This document shows positions 33,645 to 41,588 of a stretch of DNA of 52,448 bases, piece by piece. Every line of letters starts with the position of its first letter. Within the stretch, counting starts at the first letter, position 1. Under the pieces are notes generated by a model. It was not told the DNA's origin. It saw nothing but the letters and a program-made list of their open reading frames with translations, and did no database searches. The stretch is from NCBI GenBank assembly GCA_039975755.1, contig JBDWGM010000130.1:1-52448 (forward strand). Reading direction: 5' to 3'. This DNA is from JABSSA01 sp039975755 (GTDB lineage: Bacteria; Pseudomonadota; Alphaproteobacteria; Rhodobacterales; Rhodobacteraceae). The translations under genes and the position numbers were made by a program.

Positions 33645-34004
33645 TCAAACGCTTGGAACGTCCGGCATTTCAATCGGAAGGCCGGTATTGGCAAGAATCG
33701 AATTGATCGCGCCCCAAACGACGCCAACAATTGCATTCCATGCTTTTTCCAAGGTCAGCACGCTTAACATGACCAGATGTCGGGCAAAGGCTTCGGTCTG
33801 CTCTTCGAGACGGCTGGTAAAGCGTTTGAACATCGTGTTGTTTGTCTTGAGCGAGCCAAATGCGCGTTCTTCGGCGATGACCAAAGCAAACCGCGCAAGG
33901 CGTTCGGATTGTTCTTCGGCGAACATCTTGACCGTGCCAAATCCGTCATGCAATTCGCCTTTTAAAGCCGCAATAATTTGCGTGACAATGTCATGAACTT
34001 TCAT
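33645..34004 (-). CDS. Unrecognised 119-residue protein, likely helical
   Basis: A 119-residue protein, not recognised. It appears mostly helical: an amphipathic N-terminal region, charged stretches (EEQSERLARFALVIAEERAF, RLEEQTEAFARH) and a more hydrophobic end (AWNAIVGVVWGAINSILANTGL). It could sit at a membrane surface. The start ATG is 6 bases after the upstream lipoprotein stop, with AAAGGT overlapping that stop, so the two are cotranscribed and probably function together. No catalytic or nucleotide-binding motif is visible. Confidence 0.65.
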   Translation of the reverse strand: MKVHDIVTQIIAALKGELHDGFGTVKMFAEEQSERLARFALVIAEERAFGSLKTNNTMFKRFTSRLEEQTEAFARHLVMLSVLTLEKAWNAIVGVVWGAINSILANTGLPIEMPDVPSV

Positions 34005-34010
34005 ATCAAA

Positions 34011-34511
34011 TTACCTTTCCAATGCTGACTCAATTGTCAGAACTGCATTAATGGACAGTTCATAATCGGCCTTGAATAATTCGACCAAACCGTCGTCCAA
34101 ACCGCTGTCTTTATGCGTGTTTCGCATGACCCTTAAACCGTCGGTCACAGCCGTAAGATCAGTTGGTGTGCTGTCTAGGCAGACAGTCGCATCCTCTGAT
34201 TTACACATTTTCTGAAACCGTGCAGACCGTGCCAAACGTTGACCCAACGCCGGAATATCCCGCGCTTTGGCTTGAATAATCGCGCCTTCAAATCCACCGA
34301 TCAGATCGTTGTAGTTGCGTTCAAATTTAGAATAGTCCTTGCGCGGTGACCCGTCTTCAACAGCGGCAAATAGAGCCAGCGTTTTGCCATTCAAATCGTC
34401 AACCTTGCGAACAAGGCTGCCGTCAAAGGGGGGTAAAACGCTGATGGTACAAGAAACAATAAAAAGAAAAGCGAATAAAAAAAGGCCCGCGGGCCTATGA
34501 ATAATTTGCAT
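34011..34511 (-). CDS. Unrecognised lipoprotein, 166 residues
   Basis: A predicted lipoprotein with a signal peptide (about residues 1-19) and lipobox FIVSC. The mature part is helical and charged (VDDLNGKTLALFAAVEDG, FERNYNDLIGGFEGAIIQAKARD), with two further Cys (MCKSED, VCLDST) that may form a disulfide. The start is fixed by GGAGG, spaced 7 bases upstream of this ATG; an in-frame ATG 63 bases upstream lacks such a site. The family is not recognised. It forms an operon with the helical 119-residue protein. A GDSL hydrolase gene lies upstream on the same strand 104 bases away, possibly separate. Confidence 0.7.
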   Translation of the reverse strand: MQIIHRPAGLFLFAFLFIVSCTISVLPPFDGSLVRKVDDLNGKTLALFAAVEDGSPRKDYSKFERNYNDLIGGFEGAIIQAKARDIPALGQRLARSARFQKMCKSEDATVCLDSTPTDLTAVTDGLRVMRNTHKDSGLDDGLVELFKADYELSINAVLTIESALER

Positions 34512-34615
34512 CAAATATCCTCCCACTATGCCCGCTAAAATAGCATATTCTGAGGGGATCAGCAACTTAGGCAAGGAAACAGGCGCCTAAACGACGCCTG
34601 CACCATTTGATAGTC

Positions 34616-35647
34616 TCAGCTTACTTTGCGACGTCGGGCCAAAGCAAGAATGCCAAATCCGCCAAGCATCAATGGCAAGCTTGCAGGCAATGGCACGACA
34701 CCCGGTGTGGATGACCCAAGAGCGCTGATCGCAAATTCGCCAAAAGCGTTCTGTACCGTACCGTTGGGGTGAACATCATCAAGGAACAAAAATGTCTCGG
34801 CGATGGAAACATCAAAAATGGGCGAACCATCAGCTGCGAAGCCCGTGATCGTACAGTTGGATCCTGCAAAATTGATTGTCGGGTCCGGGGCTTGCACACA
34901 CGCGTCGGTGACATTTGTCAGCCCAAGCGCGCTTGGCGTGTCGATGATATCTTGAAGGAACTGCGCTTGATCCAAACGAATGATGTCCAGCCCACGTGTC
35001 AGTTCCAGACTGGCCAATCCAGTTTCCAAAGTTGTGTTAAATGCTGCTGTCGCAAGGGATGACGCCGGGTTAGATGCGCCGTCGGGCGTAAGAGCGAGAT
35101 CGGGTAAATTCGCAACCAGAAAGCTATCCAGGCTGCTGTCCAGATCGTTTAACGCAGTGATCCCGGTGATGACATCAAGCGCCGCTTGGACCGGGCTTCC
35201 ACCTTGAAAGATGTCATTTGCGCCGAACAGTACCGATACCAATGGATTGTCACCCAAGGCAGGCGTTCCAGCGGTCGGAGTGAAAACGTCGATTTGGCGT
35301 TGGAAGGTTCCCAAGTCGAACAGATCAATAGCATTTGGGTCAGGGTTCAGTGAATCAAAAAACAGAAAATTGGCGTCTTGCGTGTTCGTGTCGCCAGCTG
35401 TCGCGCCACCCAAAGCGAAATTGGCAGTGTTCAAGCCACGGCTGATGAATTCATCCGCCAGAACCTCGGTCCATACGGGTCCGGTTGAAAATCGCCCACC
35501 GTTAAAGGGTGGAGGATTAAAAGCCGTCAAACCTTTCCCATCGTCAGACAAACTGTCGCCAAAAGCGAAGAAGCTCGTGAAAGTGGATGCACTGGATGCA
35601 TTTGCTATGAAAACGGTTGTAACCGCGCAGATAATCGTACGAATCAT
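34616..35647 (-). CDS. GDSL (SGNH) hydrolase with VPLPA-CTERM sorting tail
   Basis: A 343-residue secreted hydrolase. After a signal peptide (about residues 1-20, ending SSA) come block I FFAFGDSLSDDG with the nucleophile Ser near residue 30, the GAND of block III (FGANDIFQGG) near 143, and LDDVHPNG near 297 with the catalytic Asp and His of block V. The C-terminus is a sorting tail: VPLPASLPLMLGGFGILALARRR, i.e. VPLPA, a hydrophobic stretch and a basic end, as in the VPLPA-CTERM class of exosortase-type signals in Rhodobacteraceae. A lipase or esterase anchored or exported via this tail is likely. The start ATG has GGGGGA before it. Substrate unknown. Confidence 0.92.
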   Translation of the reverse strand: MIRTIICAVTTVFIANASSASTFTSFFAFGDSLSDDGKGLTAFNPPPFNGGRFSTGPVWTEVLADEFISRGLNTANFALGGATAGDTNTQDANFLFFDSLNPDPNAIDLFDLGTFQRQIDVFTPTAGTPALGDNPLVSVLFGANDIFQGGSPVQAALDVITGITALNDLDSSLDSFLVANLPDLALTPDGASNPASSLATAAFNTTLETGLASLELTRGLDIIRLDQAQFLQDIIDTPSALGLTNVTDACVQAPDPTINFAGSNCTITGFAADGSPIFDVSIAETFLFLDDVHPNGTVQNAFGEFAISALGSSTPGVVPLPASLPLMLGGFGILALARRRKVS

Positions 35648-35746
35648 GATTCCCCCTGTTTTAGGACGCTTTTGTAGCATGCCAAATGCGAACCCTACTT
35701 ATGACGTAAGGGAACGAATGGGTTTGACCTTGGGGAATGCGCGATG

Positions 35747-35777
35747 AAAAACCCCCGAAATCGACTGATTCCGGGGG
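35747..35777 (-). terminator. Terminator after pnp
   Basis: On the minus strand a GC-rich 11-bp stem with one mismatch (CCCCCGAAATC / GATTCCGGGGG in plus orientation, 35752-35777) around a GACT loop, followed by five U. It lies 27 bases after the pnp stop codon. Confidence 0.85.
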
Positions 35778-35804
35778 CTTTAATTTCGTCAAAATAGGAG
35801 CAGA

Positions 35805-37937
35805 TTAATCTGCAGCTTCTTCCGCTTTGGCTTCTTCACCTGTCTCTTGGTCCACGACTTTCATCGACAAACGCACCTTACCGCGATCATCAAATCCAAG
35901 AAGTTTGACCCAGACTTCCTGACCTTCTTTAAGAACGTCAGATGGGTGGTTCAGGCGACGGTTTTCGATTTGGCTGACGTGGACAAGTCCATCGCGTTTG
36001 CCAAAGAAGTTCACGAATGCACCAAAGTCCACGATCTTAACGACCGTACCTTTGTAAATCGCACCTTCTTCGGGTTCTGCCACGATCGAATGGATCATGT
36101 CATAGGCCTTCTGGATGGCTTCGCCATTTGGCGATGCGATCTTGATAACACCGTCGTCGTTGATGTCGACTTTGGCGCCGGACACTTCGACGATTTCGCG
36201 GATGACTTTCCCACCTGAACCGATCACTTCGCGGATTTTATCAGTTGGAATATTCATCGTTTCGATCCGAGGGGCGTGGACTGAGAATTCGTTCGCGCCT
36301 GTGATCGATTTCGACATTTCACCCAAGATATGCATGCGGCCTGCTTTGGCTTGTGCCAGTGCTTTCTGCATGATTTCGGGTGTGATGCCCGCCACTTTGA
36401 TGTCCATCTGCAGCGACGTGATGCCGTTTTCGGTACCTGCCACTTTAAAGTCCATATCGCCCAAGTGATCTTCGTCACCCAGAATATCTGTCAGGATCGC
36501 GTATGAACCGTCGTCTTCCAGAATAAGACCCATCGCAACACCAGCAACAGCAGCCTTGAGCGGAACACCCGCATCCATCATGGACAAAGATCCACCACAG
36601 ACCGACGCCATCGACGAAGACCCGTTGGATTCAGTGATCTCAGACACCAAACGTACAGTGTATGGGAAATCAGTTGGCGCAGGCAAAACGGCCTGAAGGG
36701 CGCGCCATGCAAGTTTACCATGGCCGATTTCACGACGTCCGGGAGGGCCAACACGACCTGCTTCACCCACCGAATAGGGAGGGAAGTTGTAATGCAGCAG
36801 GAAGTTCGATTTGAAGTTTCCGTGCAGGGCGTCGATGAATTGTTCGTCGTCGCCGGTGCCCAAAGTGGTCACAACCAAGCCTTGAGTTTCACCACGTGTG
36901 AACAAAGCCGAACCGTGTGTCCGTGGCAGAATACCAGTCTCACAAACGATGTCACGCACTTCGTCGGTTTTACGTCCGTCAATCCGTGTGCCCGTTTTGA
37001 CAACGTCACCGCGCAGGATCGATGCTTCGAGCTTTTTCATAGCCGAACCAAGGTTGCTGTCGTCTTGTTGCTCTTCGGTCAGGCCTGCAAGGATCGTTTC
37101 ACGGGCTGCGGAAACAGCCGTTGTGCGTTCTTGCTTGTCGCCAATTGCAAACGCCGCACGCATTTCCTTTTCGCCAGCCTTTTGGACGGCAGCAAACAGG
37201 TCTGAGTAATCTGGCGGTTGGAAATCGAATGGTTCTTTCGCTGCGTCTTCGGCCAGCGAAATGATCAGGTCGATAACAGGTTGGATGTTTTCATGCGCAA
37301 AGTTCACAGCGCCCAACATTTCTTCTTCCGTCAGCTCGTACGCTTCGGATTCAACCATCATCACGGCGTCTTTGGTGCCCGCAACAACAAGATCAAGACG
37401 CTGTTCAGGGTTCTGACGCAGGTCCTGCATATCGTCGACAGTTGGGTTCAAGGTGTATTCGCCATCTTCAAAACCAACACGCGCACAGGCGATCGGGCCA
37501 CGGAACGGTGCGCCGGAAATCGTCAAAGCTGCTGATGCTGCAATCATCGCAACGATGTCAGGGTCATTGACCAAGTCGTGCGACAGAACAGTACACATTA
37601 CGAGAACTTCGTGTTTGAAACCGGGTACAAACAAAGGGCGGATAGGGCGGTCAATCAGACGCGCTGTCAACGTCTCTTTTTCGGTGGGGCGTGCTTCGCG
37701 TTTGAAGAAGCCACCGGGGATTTTACCCGCCGCATAATACTTTTCTTGGTAGTGCACGGTCAGAGGAAAGAAATCCTGTCCGGGCTTAGGGCTTTTGGCA
37801 AAGGTTACGTTTGCCATGACACTGGTTTCGCCCAGTGTTGCGATTACGGACCCATCCGCTTGACGGGCCACTTTTCCAGTTTCCAGTGTGAGCGTTTCTT
37901 CGCCCCACTGAATGCTTTTCTTCGATAAATTGAACAT
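35805..37937 (-). CDS. pnp: Polynucleotide phosphorylase
   Basis: 3'-5' phosphorolytic exoribonuclease of RNA turnover and the degradosome, a trimer in the cytosol. The 710-residue protein has two RNase PH-like domains (about 10-215 and 320-550), an all-helical linker, a KH domain with IGSGGKVIREI near 562, and an S1 domain with GTVVKIVDFGAFVNF near 628, ending in an acidic tail. LMGLILEDDGSYAILTDILGDEDHLGDMDFKVAGT holds the active-site Asp residues. The start (MFNLSKKSIQWG) is the second of two adjacent ATG codons, preceded by AGGAAACG. The gene order differs from the common rpsO-pnp pair: a divergent sulfotransferase gene is upstream. Confidence 0.97.
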   Translation of the reverse strand: MFNLSKKSIQWGEETLTLETGKVARQADGSVIATLGETSVMANVTFAKSPKPGQDFFPLTVHYQEKYYAAGKIPGGFFKREARPTEKETLTARLIDRPIRPLFVPGFKHEVLVMCTVLSHDLVNDPDIVAMIAASAALTISGAPFRGPIACARVGFEDGEYTLNPTVDDMQDLRQNPEQRLDLVVAGTKDAVMMVESEAYELTEEEMLGAVNFAHENIQPVIDLIISLAEDAAKEPFDFQPPDYSDLFAAVQKAGEKEMRAAFAIGDKQERTTAVSAARETILAGLTEEQQDDSNLGSAMKKLEASILRGDVVKTGTRIDGRKTDEVRDIVCETGILPRTHGSALFTRGETQGLVVTTLGTGDDEQFIDALHGNFKSNFLLHYNFPPYSVGEAGRVGPPGRREIGHGKLAWRALQAVLPAPTDFPYTVRLVSEITESNGSSSMASVCGGSLSMMDAGVPLKAAVAGVAMGLILEDDGSYAILTDILGDEDHLGDMDFKVAGTENGITSLQMDIKVAGITPEIMQKALAQAKAGRMHILGEMSKSITGANEFSVHAPRIETMNIPTDKIREVIGSGGKVIREIVEVSGAKVDINDDGVIKIASPNGEAIQKAYDMIHSIVAEPEEGAIYKGTVVKIVDFGAFVNFFGKRDGLVHVSQIENRRLNHPSDVLKEGQEVWVKLLGFDDRGKVRLSMKVVDQETGEEAKAEEAAD

Positions 37938-37992
37938 CATCGTTTCCTGTAAGGGAGCACTCGCGGGCCTTCCCACGTCTCCCGTTTTGCGT

Positions 37993-38010
37993 GGCGGCCC
38001 CATTGCCGCC
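37993..38010 (-). promoter_or_regulatory. Hairpin in the pnp leader
   Basis: GGCGGC (37993-37998) and GCCGCC (38005-38010) pair in the GC-rich 232-base region between pnp and the divergent gene, 56 bases before the pnp start. Stem-loops in the pnp leader are used for autoregulation via RNase III in other bacteria; here it is a candidate only. Confidence 0.35.
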
Positions 38011-38172
38011 GCCCCCAATCCTCGTGCACGCGCCCGGGGGCCAATGGCGTCACGTCTCAGATGAGCCGTCGCATACAGTGTTTTCAATGCTTTGGGAAGC
38101 TTGCATTCGCGCAGGGATAGGCATGGAATATTGGTTCAGGTTCCAATCGTCGTGCAAGAATAGGTTTGCCCC

Positions 38173-39282
38173 GTGAATGCAAAGAGTCACCAGATCCTAT
38201 CAAAGAACAAGGACATTGCGGTTGGCCATGCGTTGATTGATGATTTCGACCTTGCGCCCGGTGTTGTTTGTGATGCCGCGATTGTTGTGCAATCCCCGAA
38301 CTGGTCCTTGTATTCATTGGATTTTACCATCGGGGCGGCTGTGTTTGTTGAATTGCCGCCCAGTTTGGATTTAGGGCAGGCGACCTTTGTGTATCAGGCG
38401 CAATTCGATCATGCAGTGCGTGTTCTGACGGTTCCATTCGTGCAGATGATTGCATTGGCCGAAACGCTTGCAGGGCCCCACAATTTGACGTTTTTATTGT
38501 CAACGGGGCGATGTGGATCAACATTGGCCAGTCGGATATTGGCGAATATCCCCGAAGTTTGGAGCGTTTCTGAACCTGACGTGTTCACGCTGCTTGCGTT
38601 TCACCGGTCAGAGTTGCCCGCTGATTTGATGCATGAATTGTTGACCGCCTGCACGCGTCTGTTGTTCCGTCCTCCGCACGGACAGGACATCCGTTCGTTT
38701 GTTATCAAACCAAGAAGCGAGGCGGTGATGATCAATGATCATCTGCAAAAGGCTTTGCCCGATGCGCGATACGTGTTTCTGTATCGGGATGTGGGGACTT
38801 ACGCCAATTCGATGCACCGGTTTGTGCAACGCATTTTCCAAGTTGAAGAGCCGCAATTGGACGACACCTATTTCGAGCTTCGGTGGAAGATAAGCAGCGT
38901 TGGATCACCTGTTGAGGATATGTCGCGTTGGTTTCCCAAAGGGTACGGTGGACTCGAACGTGATGACTTTCTGGCATTGGCATGGACGTTTCGCATGAAA
39001 GCCGCACAGAAACTGATTGCGACAAGGAAGCGGATTACGTCGATCCACTATGACGATCTGGTCACGAAAAAACGTGTTGAGACGACGCGGTTATTGAATG
39101 CATGTGGGGTGAATGCGGATTGGATCGAAACAGCGCTGTTGGGTTTCGAAATGGATGCCCATACGGGTACCATTGGCGAAAACAAGGTACCCGCAACACC
39201 ATTGAGCCTAGAACGGATCAAACGTTTGGAACAGCAGGTCGCAGCGTGGGACATGCTTACATATCTTCAAGAACGCCTTTGA
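38173..39282 (+). CDS. Sulfotransferase-family P-loop protein
   Basis: A 369-residue protein whose central part looks like a PAPS-dependent sulfotransferase. The 5'-phosphosulfate-binding loop reads LLSTGRCGSTLASRI near residue 110, followed by VFLYRDVGTYANSM near 200 (3'-phosphate region). The N-terminal 90 residues are not recognised and may be a separate small domain. The start is a GTG at 38173 without a clear ribosome-binding site; the next in-frame ATG is inside the conserved part. Divergent from pnp. The acceptor is unknown; such proteins in marine bacteria often modify surface glycans or lipids. Confidence 0.82.
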   Translation: MNAKSHQILSKNKDIAVGHALIDDFDLAPGVVCDAAIVVQSPNWSLYSLDFTIGAAVFVELPPSLDLGQATFVYQAQFDHAVRVLTVPFVQMIALAETLAGPHNLTFLLSTGRCGSTLASRILANIPEVWSVSEPDVFTLLAFHRSELPADLMHELLTACTRLLFRPPHGQDIRSFVIKPRSEAVMINDHLQKALPDARYVFLYRDVGTYANSMHRFVQRIFQVEEPQLDDTYFELRWKISSVGSPVEDMSRWFPKGYGGLERDDFLALAWTFRMKAAQKLIATRKRITSIHYDDLVTKKRVETTRLLNACGVNADWIETALLGFEMDAHTGTIGENKVPATPLSLERIKRLEQQVAAWDMLTYLQERL

Positions 39283-39444
39283 GCATCTGGGGTATGATCG
39301 TGTGTGTGTCGCCGCATTTCTTATGCTCGATGCATGAATATTTATTAATACTAACAATGTCTTGCGAATAAAAATACGAACCCGAACGTTAAGTACTTCT
39401 TATCGAAACCGAACCTCCACTTCGAACTCGGATTGCGCCGTCTA

Positions 39445-39471
39445 GGGGGCACCAGTTTGGTCTGGTGCTCC
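39445..39471. repeat. Inverted repeat in the sulfotransferase / ABM gap
   Basis: GGGGCACCAG and CTGGTGCTCC pair (one G-U) around TTTGGT. No U run follows on either strand, so a terminator is doubtful. The 226-base gap (39283-39508), which is AT-rich at its left part, holds nothing else I recognise. Confidence 0.4.
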
Positions 39472-39508
39472 TGAAGCTGTGAAGCGTTCATTTCATTGGC
39501 AAAAACTG

Positions 39509-39856
39509 TTAGCCCTTGTGACTTACCTTGCTGTCTTCGGGTGCCTGATCTCGATCAAACATCCCATAGTCGCGGATGACGCTGGAAACGCGCAGGCGGT
39601 AATTTGAAAATAGTCCCCCCCGCCCTTTGGATTGCGCCTTTCGGTGCGCCGTCAATGTGCGCCATTCATCCAATGCCGCTTCGTCACGGAAGAACGAAAG
39701 CGACAAAAGTTTCCCCGGAGTGGTCAGGCTTTCAAATCGTTCGACCGACAAGAACCCATCAATCTCATCAAGCATTGGGCGCATTTCTGCAGCCACATCT
39801 AGATAAGCAGATTTGCAACCCTCAGCTATTTCTACTTCGAAAATGACCGCGATCAT
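39509..39856 (-). CDS. ABM (antibiotic biosynthesis monooxygenase) domain protein
   Basis: A 115-residue dimeric alpha-beta-barrel protein of the ABM / heme-degrading-monooxygenase superfamily. It begins MIAVIFEVEIAEGC and has the EMRPMLDEIDGFLSVERFES segment and LSLSFFRDEAALDEWRTLTAHRKAQ typical of the fold. Such proteins oxidise aromatic or heme-like substrates, or act as small-molecule-binding partners. The active residues are not conserved enough to name a reaction. The ATG overlaps the stop of the upstream NIPSNAP gene (ATGA); an earlier in-frame ATG gives an unrelated N-terminus. Divergent ArsR-type regulator upstream suggests control by a small ligand or metal. Confidence 0.85.
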   Translation of the reverse strand: MIAVIFEVEIAEGCKSAYLDVAAEMRPMLDEIDGFLSVERFESLTTPGKLLSLSFFRDEAALDEWRTLTAHRKAQSKGRGGLFSNYRLRVSSVIRDYGMFDRDQAPEDSKVSHKG

Positions 39857-40170
39857 GTCTTGTTGTTCCCTTCCACTTTCTTCAGCCACGTCCGGTCTTC
39901 TCGTAAAAGAAATCCTTCACGCTGTGCAAATTCATAGTTTTCGCGCCCCAAAGGGTCGGCAGCCAATCGTGTTCTGTACTGTTCATAATCGGCAAGCGAC
40001 GCAACATTGTAAATTCCATACGCCAATGTACTGGACCCTTCATGCGGAGCAAAGTACCCGATCAAATTGGCCCCACATCGTGGAATAGCTTCGTTCCAGT
40101 TCCCTGCATATTGGCAAAACGCTTCTTTTTTCGTCGGATCAATTTGATAGCGAATGACACATGTCAGCAT
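39853..40170 (-). CDS. NIPSNAP-family protein
   Basis: A 105-residue small alpha-beta protein of the NIPSNAP type: VIRYQIDPTKKEAFCQYAGNWNEAIPRCGANLIGYFAPHEG followed by YGIYNVASLADYEQYRTRLAADP. Bacterial members are small, structurally related to ABM proteins, and of unknown biochemical role. The ATG is preceded by AAGGAGAACCCG. It forms a translationally coupled pair with the ABM gene downstream and is divergent from the ArsR-type gene, 70 bases between starts. Together the three look like a regulated unit for handling one small compound. Confidence 0.85.
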   Translation of the reverse strand: MLTCVIRYQIDPTKKEAFCQYAGNWNEAIPRCGANLIGYFAPHEGSSTLAYGIYNVASLADYEQYRTRLAADPLGRENYEFAQREGFLLREDRTWLKKVEGNNKT

Positions 40171-40221
40171 CGGGTTCTCCTTTTCCATGCAGAAGACATA
40201 GACACTTGCACCGGCCCGATG

Positions 40222-40239
40222 CTTCGATCAGAATCGAAG
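40222..40239. promoter_or_regulatory. Perfect dyad in front of the ArsR-type gene (candidate operator)
   Basis: CTTCGAT-CAGA-ATCGAAG, a 7-bp perfect dyad, ends one base before the ATG of the ArsR-type regulator and lies 52 bases from the start of the divergent NIPSNAP-ABM operon. ArsR/SmtB repressors bind such short dyads near their own promoter, so both operons could be controlled from it. Confidence 0.6.
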
Positions 40240-40240
40240 T

Positions 40241-40936
40241 ATGAAAGAAGGACCCAATATCGCTGAGATCGCTAGTCTTATTGGCGAACCCGCCCGCGCC
40301 AATATTCTAACGGCCTTGATGACAGGCAAAGCGTTGACAGCAACCGAACTGGCTCATGAAGCGGGTGTAACCGCACAAACAGCCTCAAGTCATTTGCGTA
40401 AATTGGGGGATGCGCGATTGGTGGTTCAACGCAAAGAAGGACGGCATCGGTATTTCTCACTTGGCGGCGAAGACGTCGCGCAAGCCTTGGAAAGTTTGAT
40501 GGGCCTTGCTGCCGGGCGCGGTCATTTGCGCATGCGAACTGGCCCACGTGACAGCGCATTGCGCCATGCCCGCGTTTGCTACAGCCATCTTGCGGGCGAC
40601 ATGGGCGTACACCTGTACCAATCCATGCTGTCTTCAGGTTATTTTTCAATATCCCCAAAAGGTTTGGATCTGTCCCCGTCAGGAACCACGTTTGTCTCAG
40701 AGTTTGGCCTGAACTTGGACACCCTTCCGCCATCGTCAGCACCAATGTGTCGCGAATGCTTGGATTGGAGTGCGCGACAATCTCATCTGGCAGGTCGTCT
40801 TGGCCGTGCAATGCTGGCTCAAATAATCACACTTGGTTGGGCCAAACGCGTTCCCGACAGTCGGGTCGTGCAGTTTTCGAAATCTGGTCAGCTGAAATTC
40901 GAAAATTTGTTTGGACGCGTTCCATCGCCAGAATAA
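40241..40936 (+). CDS. ArsR-type winged-helix regulator
   Basis: A 231-residue regulator. The N-terminal winged helix (about residues 8-85) reads IASLIGEPARANILTALMTGKALTATELAHEAGVTAQTASSHLRKLGDARLVVQRKEGRHRYFSL, clearly the ArsR/SmtB pattern. The remaining 145 residues form a C-terminal domain not seen in the short metal sensors, with CRECLDWS (two Cys 3 apart) near 168 and HLAGRLG following; the Cys may bind metal or a redox signal. The longer type is common in proteobacteria. Its start is the first ATG after the dyad, with only GAAG as a ribosome-binding site. Divergent from the NIPSNAP-ABM pair. Confidence 0.9.
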   Translation: MKEGPNIAEIASLIGEPARANILTALMTGKALTATELAHEAGVTAQTASSHLRKLGDARLVVQRKEGRHRYFSLGGEDVAQALESLMGLAAGRGHLRMRTGPRDSALRHARVCYSHLAGDMGVHLYQSMLSSGYFSISPKGLDLSPSGTTFVSEFGLNLDTLPPSSAPMCRECLDWSARQSHLAGRLGRAMLAQIITLGWAKRVPDSRVVQFSKSGQLKFENLFGRVPSPE

Positions 40937-41111
40937 GCAGCATTCTGCGAACCGCGGCGTTCAATTCGACACACCAGTGCGTGTGGTCTCAAAAAACTAC
41001 TTCTCATTTTTGCAATCCATCTACATTCTACCCTAAATTATACAACTTGAACGGACCGGAATAATTCAAACGAACGCCCATCTCTCACCACAAGCCGCAG
41101 TTCGAGACGGT

Positions 41112-41588
41112 TTGGCGGAAGTTCATCCAAGACTATGGCGTTATGCCGTCGCTTTGACAGGGCGTCGCGATTGGGCCGATGATCTGGTTCAGGCCACTTG
41201 CCTGCGGGCCATGGAAAAAGCCGACCAGTTCCAAGTTGGCACTCATTTGGATCGTTGGATGTTCGTTATGGCACAGCGATTGTGGCTGAACGAGCTGCGT
41301 TCGCGTAAAGTTCGACAGGGTGGCGGGTTGCAACCAGTCGAAGAGACACCACTTGCAGATCCTTCTCCTGGGGTGGAAACGAATATAATGGCGCAACGGG
41401 TGTTATCCTTAGTACAACAACTACCTGACGCCCAAAGACATGCCGTTTTCCTCGTTTATGTTGAGGGCTACAGTTACAAGGAAGCCGCCGAGATCATGGA
41501 AATCCCCATCGGCACAGTAATGAGTCGCCTTGCCGCAGGGCGCAAGCGTTTGAATGGCCAGATGGCCGAAGAAGGAGTCACAGGATGA
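41112..41588 (+). CDS. ECF-type RNA polymerase sigma factor
   Basis: A sigma-70 family factor of the extracytoplasmic-function type. Region 2 reads LWRYAVALTGRRDWADDLVQATCLRAMEKADQF, and region 4 reads LPDAQRHAVFLVYVEGYSYKEAAEIMEIPIGTVMSRLAAGRKRL. From the TTG at 41112 it has 158 residues. The frame is open further upstream and reads IQTNAHLSPQAAVRDG, which looks like a natural N-terminus beginning at an ATT at 41064 behind CCGGAATA, so the true start is uncertain. The anti-sigma gene overlaps the 3' end (ATGA), indicating tight coupling of the pair. The signal is unknown. Confidence 0.9.
   Translation: MAEVHPRLWRYAVALTGRRDWADDLVQATCLRAMEKADQFQVGTHLDRWMFVMAQRLWLNELRSRKVRQGGGLQPVEETPLADPSPGVETNIMAQRVLSLVQQLPDAQRHAVFLVYVEGYSYKEAAEIMEIPIGTVMSRLAAGRKRLNGQMAEEGVTG

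Noticed and set aside
39445..39471. Terminator for the sulfotransferase gene
   Set aside because: A stem is present but there is no U run on either strand, and the distance from the stop is 163 bases.
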